Shown here: piece by piece, positions 55,336 to 64,000 of the stretch
Numbering within the stretch: position 1 is the first letter of the stretch
Layout of the letters: each line of letters opens with the position of its first letter
Made by a program: the position numbers and the translations under genes
From: Spiroplasma clarkii
GTDB taxonomy: Bacteria > Bacillota_I > Bacilli_A > Mycoplasmatales > Mycoplasmataceae
DNA length: 64,000 nt
NCBI RefSeq assembly: GCF_002795265.1
Contig: NZ_CP024870.1
Coordinates: 62,001 to 126,000, forward strand
Direction: 5' to 3'
The notes under the pieces: generated by a model
What the model was told of the DNA's origin: nothing
The model's database searches: none
Seen by the model: only the letters and a program-made list of their open reading frames with translations

Positions 55336-57204
55336 ATGGAAAAAGAAAAGACTTTAAAGACTTCTAAACTCAAGGAGTTTGGTCAAAAAACATTAGATTT
55401 TATAAATAAAATTACCAGTACTTCATTTGTTACAACACTTATGGAAAGTTTCATTTTGATCATGCCAATAATTATTACCTCAACTGTATTTATTCTAGCA
55501 GCTGAGTTGGCACCATCATTTGGATATAAGTGAAAAGATGCAGATGGAAATATTTTAAATCAAGGTTATGCTACTTTTAGCGATTTTTGCTATCGTATGT
55601 ATAATTTATCATACGGAATTCTAGGATTAGCCTTGGTAATAGCAATCTCTTATAAACTAACTGAAAAAATATCACCAAAATTACAAGCAGACAGAAAAAT
55701 GAATGTAATTATCATTTGTATTTCATCTGTTTTGGCTTACATGCTTTTTTCAGTACCAAATTTATGGAGTGTTGGGGCAGAAGAAACACAAACAAATGTA
55801 CTGTGAATCATTTCTGCAATTTTTGGCGTTAAAGGTTTGTTCATTTCAATGTTAACTGGGATGAGTGTACCTTGATTATTTTTACTATTTTTTAAATATA
55901 ACATAACTATTAGATTGTCAAAACAAGTACCTCAATCAATTTCACAATCATTCTTAAATATCTTCCCAATTTTGTTCACAATTATTATTTATGGACTACT
56001 TGGCTGAGTATTTATTGAATTTACAGATAACACAATGTTAGATGCAGTTTTTAAAGCATTAACTCCATTGCTAGAAGGTGCTAAAAGCTATTGGTTCTTT
56101 ACTCTATGATCAATAGTAATCTCATTTACTTGATTTGTAGGAATTCATCCTAATGTTTGATATGGAGTTACTGGTTCATTAGGGCCGCTCGCTGTTGCAG
56201 AAAATGTGGCAGCTTTTGAAGCAGGTGAACAAGCAGTAAATTGAAATGCAGATCCATTTGCAACAGGAGCTTACAATATGGGAGGGTCTGGAGCACAAAT
56301 TGCAGTTCCCTTCATTATCATCTTATTTTGTAAATCAAAACAACTAAAATCAATTGGAATGGTGGCAGTTGTGCCGATTCTGTTTCAAGTCAATGAACCA
56401 ATCTTATTTGGATTACCAACAATTTTAAATCCAATTATGCTTATACCAATGATTGCTGCACCATTACTTAATTCAATTATAGGAATCATTTTTATCTTAG
56501 GTTTTGGTATGAATGCAAGTATCATCCAGCTACCATGGAGTATGCCAATTGTGATTTCAATTCCAATATCTAGTCAGTTCCAGGCAAGTTCATTTATCTT
56601 GCCTTGAGTGTGATTTGGAGTCTCATTTGCAGTTTGAATGCCATTTGTATTAATTCAAGATAAAATAAATTACAAAAAAGAATTATTGGTCAATGACCCA
56701 AATGAGTTTGTGGACTATAGAAATGGTGTCCAATACATTAAGGATGCTATGTTTAATAGGGCCAAACATTTAGAAATTAAAAATCTTAAAGCAGCGCAAA
56801 AAGCTGAAGAAGTTGTTCAAGAAACTCCAGTTATAAAATCAACTCTATCAAAATTAGAAACTATTGAGGCGTTGGTAGTTTGTATTGGTGCAGGAACATC
56901 TGCAATGTTGGCTGAAACTATAAATCAAGCCTTTAAGGATTCAGAAGTATCTGTTAATGCAAAAGCATGTTCAGTAGGAAACTACTCAGAGTTTATTGGT
57001 AATACAAATATTTGTATAATTTCACCACAAGCTCAAACAGTACAAAAAGCAATTGATAGTTTAGCATTAAATAAAACTGATCTTGTTGTACTACAAACAA
57101 AAGGTCCAGAGTTCTTAGAGATGATACAATCTAAAAAAATTACAAAAACCAAAATTATTGAAAAAATTGAGGAATTAAGGAGAAAAGTAAGTGCAAAAGT
57201 TTAA
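55336..57204 (+). CDS. lacE: Lactose-family PTS EIICB (module 2)
   Basis: 622-residue copy of the transporter. EIIC core VPILFQVNEPILFGLP and EIIB with Cys516 in VCIGAGTSAMLAE are conserved. Compared with copy 1, the periplasmic-side and membrane segments (around 55540-56260) differ much, and the EIIC-EIIB linker is shorter with AAQKAEEVVQE. So specificity may differ. ATG 55336 is chosen because AAAGGGA sits five bases upstream; an in-frame TTG at 55321 is part of that site. Preceded by a conserved ~140-base leader. Confidence 0.88.
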
Positions 57205-58636
57205 ACTAGGAACAGCCACAGCTGCCTTTCAATGTGAGGGGCACTTAGAGACAGATGGCAGAGGGAAATGTATTTGAGATGATGTGCTATTAAATGATAA
57301 AAGTATTGCCAAGTACAATCCTGAACCAGCAAGTGACTTTTACAAGTCATTTGATGTTGACATTAAATTAGCAAAAGAATATGGTATTGAAGTCTTTAGA
57401 CTTTCAATTGCTTGAAGTAGAATTTTCCCAACTGATGCCTCAACAGTTAACAAAAAAGCTGTTGAACAATATCACAAAATGTTTAAAGCTATGATTGAAA
57501 AGGGTATTATTCCCAATGTAACTTTACATCACTTTGATTCACCACAATGGTTTGTAGAAAAAGGAGATTTCTTATCAAAAGAAAACATTGATGATTTTCT
57601 TGTCTTTGCTGAATTTTGTTTTAAAGAATTTAGTGAAATTAAATACTGATCAACTTTAAATGAAATCAATGCCTACTCAGGACAAAAAAACATTAGTGCT
57701 GCTTTACCACCATACTTTAGATTGGAATATGGACACTTTTTCAAACAACAATATAATATGGTTTTAGCACATGCAAAAACTGTGAATTTATTTAAAAAAC
57801 TTAAAATTGATGGTGAAATTGGAGTGCCATGTAGCGTAAGTCCAATGGCACCCTTAGATGAAAATAACCCAGATGATGTATTGGCTTCAGATAGAGCAAA
57901 TGCAGTTTCAAATTGAAGTTTTGTTGAACCAATTACAACAGGGGGTTATTCTCAAGAAACTCTTAAATTAATTAACTCAGTTTTAAAAAACTATGATTTT
58001 ATTTTTGAACCACAAGAAAAGGATTTAAAAGAAATTCACCAAGCTGCAAAAAATCTAGATTGAGTGGGAATAAATTATTACTTTACAACTTTTGTAACAA
58101 AAGCTGATGCTGACTTTGATTTTACAATAAATTCAACTGGTGAAAAAGGTAAATCAAAATTTAATGTACCATGACTTTGAAAAACCGCAATTAGACCTGA
58201 TTTAAAATACACTCATTGAGATTGAGCAATTTATCCAGAAGGTCTTGGTCATGTAGTTAAATGAATTAGTGAAAAATTTAACTGTAAACTTCCAATTCAC
58301 ATAACTGAAAATGGTTATGGTGATTTAGAAGACATGACAAAAACACCGTTCATTAAAGATTATGACCGAATTCAATACATTCAAGATCATTTTGATGTAA
58401 TTCAAAAATTAATTGATGAGGGTGAAAAAATTGAACACTACTATTTGTGAAGTCACATGGATATGTTTTCTTGAACAAATGGATACAACAAAAGATATGG
58501 CTTATTTTATGTTGATTTTGAAACTCAAAAGCGATATGAAAAATTAAGTGCTTATTGGTGATTAGAAAAATCAAAACAAGATAGACTTGATGAAAAAGTT
58601 GACTTAAAAGAACTAGAAAAAAAACTTGGAAAGTAG
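57191..58636 (+). CDS. lacG: 6-phospho-beta-galactosidase, GH1 (module 2)
   Basis: 481-residue copy with GTG start (ATG in copies 1 and 3) overlapping lacE by 14 bases. Catalytic blocks TLNEIN and HITENGYG, and the phosphate site [11 protein letters not shown], are intact. The 5' third is almost identical to copy 1 at the DNA level, the middle is divergent from both (for example [17 protein letters not shown]), and the last 300 bases equal copy 3 exactly. This mosaic suggests gene conversion among the copies. Confidence 0.92.
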
Positions 58637-58646
58637 ATGTTAGTTT

Positions 58647-58967
58647 ATGGAAAATAAAGAAGCAGTTACTAAAAAAGGTCTTGAACTAGTAGCATATGCT
58701 GGAGAAGCTCGAAGTTACATTCTTGAAGCTTTAGAAGATGCTAGAAATGGTGATTTTTCAAATATTGATAATTTAATGAAAGAAGCTGAGGCATTAATCA
58801 ACCATGCTCACAAAGCACAATTTGATCTTCTAGTAACAGAAGCTAGAGGAGAATATGCAGATGTTACCTTAACTATGGTACATGGACAAGATCATTTGAT
58901 GACCACAATTCTTTTAAAAGAACTTGCAGTTTCACTAATAGAATTATGAAGGTTAAATAAAAAGTAA
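58647..58967 (+). CDS. lacF: Lactose-family PTS EIIA (module 2)
   Basis: 106-residue EIIA; active His79 in MVHGQDHLMT. It differs from copy 1 by a few residues (MENKEAV, EAEALINHAH, LLVTEARGE) and ends WRLNKK after a TGA Trp. ATG 58647 start, 10 bases after lacG. About 120 consecutive bases of its 5' half match copy 3. Confidence 0.9.
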
Positions 58968-59194
58968 TGATAATATGATTAACAATTGTTGGAACAATTC
59001 TTTTCATACTAGGATTAATCTTGTTTATATTTGTTCAAACTAGGTGAAAACAAAAGGTAAATGAACAAAAGAGCAATAATTTTGAGGTAGCAAAGGACCA
59101 AAAGTGAGTCTATACTAAAATATTTTTAAACACTATTGCAGCATTGTTAATTATCTCTGGAATTGTGTTAGCTTTTTCAAAATTATATATTTAA
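58967..59194 (+). CDS. Small two-transmembrane protein of lac module 2
   Basis: 75 residues. Same layout as copy 1, with AKDQKWVY (42-49) before TM2. The ATG overlaps the lacF stop (TAATG). Three TGA Trp codons (codons 4, 27 and 47) would hide it under standard code. Differences from copy 1 are mostly conservative changes in TM1 and the basic loop (FVQTRWKQKVNEQKSNN), which argues that the frame is under selection as a protein. Confidence 0.75.
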
Positions 59195-59219
59195 AAAGTA
59201 GAGGATACCTCTACTTTTT
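59193..59219 (+). terminator. Terminator after lac module 2
   Basis: Perfect stem AAAAAGTAGAGG / CCTCTACTTTTT with loop ATA. Confidence 0.9.
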
Positions 59220-59264
59220 ATTGTGCATAGACTCCTATTAAAAATTTAGAGAATTTTATAAAAA

Positions 59265-59305
59265 ATGATAAAAAAATATCATTTTTTATCATTTCAAGAT
59301 ACAAT
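59265..59305 (+). promoter_or_regulatory. lac operator and promoter of module 3
   Basis: Same arrangement as module 2: ATGATAAAAAAATATCAT (59265-59282) and TATCAT (59287), GATA/TATC/TATC in 10-base steps, -10 TACAAT at 59300-59305. Confidence 0.65.
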
Positions 59306-59314
59306 ATAAATGTA

Positions 59315-59374
59315 ATGAATATGTCTGATGATTTAAGGGGGTGATCAGAAAGAAATAGCAAAAAAATTCCTTAA
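59315..59374 (+). CDS. Possible 19-residue leader peptide of lac module 3
   Basis: Frame MNMSDDLRGWSERNSKKIP starting nine bases after the -10 box, conserved at its start with the frame at 55201. It contains the same AAGGGGGTGATC element inside the TCTGAT/ATCAGA hairpin; a second AAAATTCC/GGAATTTT hairpin follows (59363-59397). Coding status uncertain. Confidence 0.35.
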
Positions 59375-59451
59375 TTATATATAATGACGGAATTTTTGGT
59401 TTAAAATTTGCACTTATTAAAAATAAATTAATAATATTGAAAGGAAAGAAT

Positions 59452-61335
59452 ATGGAAACAGAAAAGCTATCAAAACCTTCTAAATTTAGGGACTTTGGTA
59501 AAAAGGCCCTAGATTTTGTTCAAAAAATAACTCAATCTACATTTGTTTCAACAATTATGGAAAGTTTCATTTTGGTGATGCCATTAGTAATTACATCAAC
59601 AATTTTTATTCTAGCAGCTGAGTTAGCTCCATCATTTGGATTTGAGTGAAAAGATGACCTTGGTAATGTGACAAACCAGGGCTATGCAATGTATAGTGCA
59701 TTTTGCTGAAGAATGTATAATTTATCATATGGAATTTTGGGGTTAGCCTTAACTATTGCACTAACTTCAAGACTTACTGAAAAAATAGGACCAAGATTAC
59801 AAAGTAATAGAAAAATGAATGTGATTGTTGTTTGTATTTCAGCAACAGTGGCATACTTGCTATTTTCAATACCAAATACAATTGATGTGGCAAGTGGCAC
59901 AACACAAGTTAGTGCTCTAGATATAATATCTGCACTATTTGGTGCAAAAGGAATTTTTGTTGCTATGTTAACGGGTTTAACAGTACCTTGAGTTTTTTAT
60001 CTATGTTATAAATTTAATATAACAATTAGATTACCAAAACAAGTACCTCAAAATATTTCCCAAGCATTTTTAAATATTTTCCCATTAATATTTACAATTA
60101 TCATATATGGAATTTTGGGATGAGTCTTTATTGAATTTTTAGGCGACACCATGTTGAGTGCAATTTTCAATGCACTAACTCCACTGCTAGAAGGAGCCAA
60201 AAGTTATTGGTTCTTCATAGCGTGAGGTATGGTTTTATCTCTGACTTGATTTTGTGGAATCCACACTAGTGTTTGAGCTGGAATTACAGATACCCTTGCA
60301 GCACTTGGTGTTCAAGAAAATGTTGAGTTACTTGCAAATGGAGAACAAGCTACCAACTTATGACCTGGTCCATTTAGTATGGGAGCATACTCAATGGGAG
60401 GGTCTGGAGCACAAATTGCAGTTCCCTTTATAATTCTCTTATTTTGTAAATCAAAACAACTAAAATCAATTGGAATGGTGGCAGTTGTGCCAATCTTATT
60501 CCAAGTTAATGAACCAATTTTATTTGGATTAGCAAGTATTTTAAATCCACTGATGCTATTGCCATTTTTATTGGCACCACTAGTGAATACTATAATTGGT
60601 GTAATATTTGTTCTAGGATTTGGTATGAATGCAAGTGCGGTGGCAATGCCTTGATCAATGCCAACAATAGTTGCAGTACCAATTTCAAGTAGATTCCAGC
60701 CACTATCATTTTTATTACCATGAATTTGATTTGGGGTAAGCTTTGGAATCTGAATGCCATTTGTGTTAATTCAAGATAAAATAAATTACAAAAAAGAATT
60801 ATTAATCAATGATCCAGATGAGTTTGTGGACTACAGAAATGGTGTGCAATTTATTAATCATGCCTTATTTAATAGAAAAAAACATCTTGAAATTAAACAG
60901 CTAAAACTTGATGAGAAAAATAGAGTTAAACTTATTGATGAAAATAACAAGGTTGTAATGCAACAAACAAACTATACTACTTCAGTAGACACAGTTGAAG
61001 TTTTGGTAATTTGTATTGGGGCTGGATCAAGTGCGATGTTGGCTGAAACTATTAATAAAGCATTTAGTGATGGACAAGTTAAAGTCGATGCTAAGGCTTG
61101 TTCATCAGGTAATTACTCAGAATTTATTGAAAATACAAATTTAGTTATTATTTCCCCACAAGCTCGTTCAATACAAAAAAGTATTGATGATTATGCAAAA
61201 GGTAAACAAAACATGATTGTCTTTCAAACAAAAGGTCCAGAATTCTTGGAGATGATAAGTAACAAAAAAATTACTCAAGATAAAATAATAGCAAAAATTA
61301 AAGAATTGAGAGGAATAGCAAATGAAAAAATTTAA
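59452..61335 (+). CDS. lacE: Lactose-family PTS EIICB (module 3)
   Basis: 627-residue copy. EIIC core QVNEPILFGLAS and EIIB Cys521 in VICIGAGSSAMLAE. Large parts of EIIC resemble copy 1 (MYSAFCWRMYNLSYG), others copy 2 (LTPLLEGAKSYWFF), again a mosaic. The interdomain linker is the longest of the three (about LIDENNKVVMQQTNYTTS). ATG 59452 follows GAAAGGAAA. It shares a leader with module 2. Confidence 0.88.
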
Positions 61336-62767
61336 ACTAGGAACTGCCACAGCTGCTTTCCAATGTGAAGGAAATTTAACAACTGATGGTAGAGGAAAAT
61401 GTATTTGAGATGATGTGCTATTAAATGATAAAAGTATTGCCAAATACAATCCTGAACCAGCAAGTGATTTTTATAAATCATTTGATGTTGACTTTAAATT
61501 AGCAAAAGAATATGGCATTGAAGTCTTTAGACTTTCAATTGCTTGAAGTAGAATTTTCCCAACTGATGCTTCAACAGTCAACAAAAAAGCTGTTGAACAA
61601 TATCACAAAATGTTTAAAGCTATGATTGAAAAAGGTATTGTTCCCAATGTAACTTTGCATCATTTTGATTCACCACAATGGTTTGTGGAAAAAGGTGATT
61701 TTCTATCAAAAGAAAATATTGAAGATTTCTTAAAGTTTGCAGAATTTTGCTTCAAAGAATTTAGTGAAATTAAATATTGATCAACATTAAATGAAATTAA
61801 TGCTTATTCAGAGCAAAAAAATATAAAGGCAGCCTTGCCCCCATTCTTCACATTAGAATATGGACAATTTTTTAAACAACAATATAACATGGTTTTAGCA
61901 CATTCTAGAACTGTGAATTTATTTAAAAAACTTAAAATTGATGGTGAAATTGGGGTTCCCTGTAATTTGAGTCCATACCTACCAATTGATGAAAGTAATC
62001 CTGGAGATGTTTTGGCATCACAAAAGGCAAATGCCATAATTAATTGAGGTTTTTTAGAACCAATAGTTTCAGGAGGATATTCACAAGAAACAATTGATTT
62101 ACTAAACTCAGTTTTAGAACATTATGACTTTATTTTCAAACCCCAAAAAACTGATCTTCAAGAAATCAAACTTGCAAGAGAAAATTTAGATTGAGTTGGT
62201 ATTAATTATTATGCAACAAATTTTGTCACAAAACCAGATGAAATAATAGATTTTTCAGTTAATACAACTGGAGAAAAAGGTAAATCAAAATTCAATATCC
62301 CATGACTTTGAAAAACAGTTTCAAAACCTGGTGTTAAATCAACTCATTGAGATTGACCAATTTATCCTGAAGGGTTAGCAATTGTTATTAAATGAGTTAG
62401 TGAAAAATACAATTGCAAGCTTCCAATTCACATAACTGAAAATGGTTATGGTGATTTAGAAGATATAACAAAAACACCGTTCATTAAAGATTATGACCGA
62501 ATTCAATACATTCAAGATCATTTTGATGTAATTCAAAAATTAATTGATGAGGGTGAAAAAATTGAACACTACTATTTGTGAAGTCACATGGATATGTTTT
62601 CTTGAACAAATGGATACAACAAAAGATATGGCTTATTTTATGTTGATTTTGAAACTCAAAAGCGATATGAAAAATTAAGTGCTTATTGGTGATTAGAAAA
62701 ATCAAAACAAGATAGACTTGATGAAAAAGTTGACTTAAAAGAACTAGAAAAAAAACTTGGAAAGTAG
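61322..62767 (+). CDS. lacG: 6-phospho-beta-galactosidase, GH1 (module 3)
   Basis: 481-residue copy. Catalytic TLNEIN and HITENGYG and the Ser-Trp...Lys-x-Tyr phosphate site are conserved. The middle ([18 protein letters not shown] to VIKWVSEKYN) follows copy 1, the last 300 bases are identical to copy 2, and the 5' third differs from both (GNLTTDGRG). ATG 61322 overlaps lacE by 14 bases. Confidence 0.92.
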
Positions 62768-62777
62768 GAATTAAATT

Positions 62778-63098
62778 ATGAACAATAAAGAAATAGTGAC
62801 AAGAAAAGGACTTGAACTAGTAGCATATGCTGGAGAAGCTCGAAGTTACATTCTTGAAGCTTTAGAAGATGCTAGAAATGGTGATTTTTCAAATATTGAT
62901 AATTTAATGAAAGAAGCTGAAGCATTAATCAATCATGCCCACAAAGCACAGTTTGATCTTCTTGTAACTGAAGCCAGAGGAGAATATGCAGATGTTACCT
63001 TAACTATGGTGCATGGACAAGATCACTTGATGACCACAATTCTTTTAAAAGAACTTGCAGTTTCACTAATAGAATTATGAAAGTTAAGTAAAAAATAG
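62778..63098 (+). CDS. lacF: Lactose-family PTS EIIA (module 3)
   Basis: 106-residue EIIA beginning MNNKEIVTRKG, active His79 in MVHGQDHLMT. Ends in WKLSKK after a TGA Trp. It lies 10 bases after lacG, and its stop shares a base with the GTG start of the next gene (TAGTG). Confidence 0.9.
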
Positions 63099-63325
63099 TG
63101 ACAATTTGATTAACAATCATTGGGATAATCCTCTTTTTGTTAGGATTAATATTGTTCATATTTATTCAAACTAAATGAAAGAAAAAGATAAAGGAACAAA
63201 AAAATGAAAATTTTGAAGTAGCCAAGGATCAAAAATGGGTTTATACTAAAATATTTTTAAACACTGTTGCAGGACTACTAATAATCAGTGGAATTGTCCT
63301 AGCTTTTTCAAAACTATATGTCTAA
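63098..63325 (+). CDS. Small two-transmembrane protein of lac module 3
   Basis: 75 residues, GTG start overlapping the lacF stop. Same two-TM layout, loop KWKKKIKEQKNENFEV and motif AKDQKWVY, ending FSKLYV. One Trp in the motif is TGG here but TGA in module 2, showing that the residue rather than the codon is kept. Confidence 0.75.
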
Positions 63326-63326
63326 C

Positions 63327-63367
63327 AAGTAGAGCAGTAGGAATAACCTGTATTGCTCTACTTTTTT
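63327..63367 (+). terminator. Terminator after lac module 3
   Basis: Stem AAGTAGAGCA / TGCTCTACTT with a 17-base loop and T run, one base after the stop. Confidence 0.88.
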
Positions 63368-63411
63368 AATTGCCAACTAATGTTTTTAAAAATGATAAAT
63401 TTGTATAATTT

Positions 63412-63464
63412 TTGATATTTTTTTATCGTATTGTGTTAATATTAAGTTGGTGGTAAATTTACCA
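63412..63464 (+). promoter_or_regulatory. Promoter with palindromic operator before the RbsA-like gene
   Basis: Possible -35 TTGATA (63412-63417) and -10 near TTAATA (63436-63441), followed by a perfect 14-base palindrome TGGTAAATTTACCA (63451-63464) just upstream of the ribosome site AAGGAGGG. The palindrome could be a repressor site or an mRNA hairpin. Confidence 0.5.
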
Positions 63465-63479
63465 TTGCAAGGAGGGTAG

Positions 63480-64000
63480 TTGGAATTAAAAATGAAAAAA
63501 GCAGATATGAATTTAAACAAAATTCTCAGCCTCAACAATGTCATAAAAAAATTTGGTGATGTTGTTGCACTTAAAGGTGTAAGTTTAAATTCATACAAAG
63601 GAATTTGTATGGCAGTTTTGGGTGAAAATGGAGCAGGAAAGTCTACTTTAATGAACATCATCTCAGGAGTTTATAAAAAAACCAGTGGGGAAATGTTTTT
63701 TGAGAAGAAAGAATGAGATCCAAAAAATACAAAGCATGCTGAAAAATTAGGAGTCGCTATAATTCACCAAGAATTAAACACAGTTAATGAAATGACTGTT
63801 TTAGATAATGTTTTTTTAGGATCAGAAATTAAAACAAAACTAGGAACAATAAACTACAAAAAAGAGTTAAAAATCTTAAATGAAGTATTGATTGAAATAG
63901 AAATAAACATTGATCCAATGAAAGAAATGAACAGGTTGTCTGTTGCTGAGCAACAAATGATTGAAATTGCAAAAGCAATTATTCGAGATGCAAAAGTTAT
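63480..64000 (+). CDS. rbsA: Sugar/nucleoside ABC transporter ATPase, RbsA-like (3' end outside window)
   Basis: First 173 residues of a double-ATPase importer subunit of the RbsA/MglA type. Walker A GENGAGKST, the family-typical IIHQELNTVNEMTVLDNVFLG Q-loop and the start of the signature (LSVAEQQMIEIAKAI) are visible. A TGA Trp occurs at 63714. Start uncertain: TTG 63480 is four bases from AAGGAGGG, while ATG 63492 is far from it. Nucleoside importers have the same ATPase type, so ribose is only one option. Confidence 0.82.

Larger units (their letters stand above)
51214..63325 (+). repeat. Three tandem lacE-lacG-lacF-small TM modules
   Basis: Modules at 51214-55080, 55336-59194 and 59452-63325 have the same gene order, the same 14-base lacE/lacG overlap and the same stop/start overlap into the last small gene. 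Identity is patchy: the lacG copies 1 and 2 match without difference over roughly 53086-53400, while copies 2 and 3 are identical over the final 300 bases (58337-58636 and 62468-62767). Confidence 0.9.

Noticed and set aside
51214-63325. Insertion sequences or transposon as cause of the triplication
   Set aside because: No transposase, terminal inverted repeats or target-site duplications were seen at the module borders; only shared leaders and terminators.

Overview
The window comes from a wall-less mollicute that reads UGA as tryptophan. Nearly every long gene is interrupted by in-frame TGA codons at positions where the protein family needs Trp, the DNA is very A+T-rich, and lipoprotein signal peptides end in VSC/VAC. 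The gene set (sugar ABC and PTS uptake, F-ATPase, SecA, lipoproteins, no wall synthesis) fits the Spiroplasma/Entomoplasma/Mesoplasma group. That placement is an inference; the species cannot be read from this window. All genes below are called with UGA=Trp.

Layout. 1-13932: a maltodextrin operon with the end of a MalF-like permease, a MalG-like permease carrying about 550 extra N-terminal residues, a MalK ATPase, a GH31 alpha-glucosidase, a GH65 maltose phosphorylase, a GH13 oligo-1,6-glucosidase, an ABC exporter and a GH13 neopullulanase. 14139-20977: the F-ATPase operon, starting with a possible 8-residue leader and an AtpI/MG406-like protein and ending with a short epsilon subunit. 21017-26370: a DeoR regulator, AgaS, a small two-TM protein, a NagE-like PTS EIICB and a 1-phosphofructokinase-like kinase. 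26371-38159: lipoproteins (one with four 102-bp repeats, one a frameshifted GH85 homologue), a hydrolase, a Bgl/Scr-type PTS EIIBC with a coiled-coil tail, a 5'-3' exonuclease, YigZ and a histidine phosphatase. 38430-48389: SecA, class II aldolase, a second DeoR, a lipoprotein, a gene-poor stretch, MerR, a SNF2-type helicase and an S66 peptidase. 48407-63325: a third DeoR followed by lacA, lacB, a ROK kinase and three tandem lacE-lacG-lacF modules, each ending in the same small two-TM protein. 63480-64000: start of an RbsA-like ABC ATPase.

How it works together. Sugars enter by ABC transport (maltodextrins) or PTS (amino sugars, an unidentified Bgl/Scr-type sugar, and lactose-type beta-galactosides). 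They are broken down by phosphorylases, glucosidases, 6-phospho-beta-galactosidases and the galactose-6-P isomerase LacAB. Three DeoR-family regulators each lie beside a different promoter motif repeated in 10-bp, helically phased steps (TTGCAAAATA, TTTTAAACTT and GATA/TATC), which suggests three separate sugar regulons.

The strongest candidates for something undescribed are: (i) four small two-TM proteins with a Q-[KR]-[WF]-[IV]-Y motif, tied by overlapping reading frames to PTS sugar genes; (ii) the conserved leaders of lac modules 2 and 3, which contain a near-leaderless small ORF and an extended Shine-Dalgarno sequence with no start codon behind it; (iii) the phased DeoR operators; (iv) a two-hairpin RNA with complementary loops upstream of a repeat lipoprotein.
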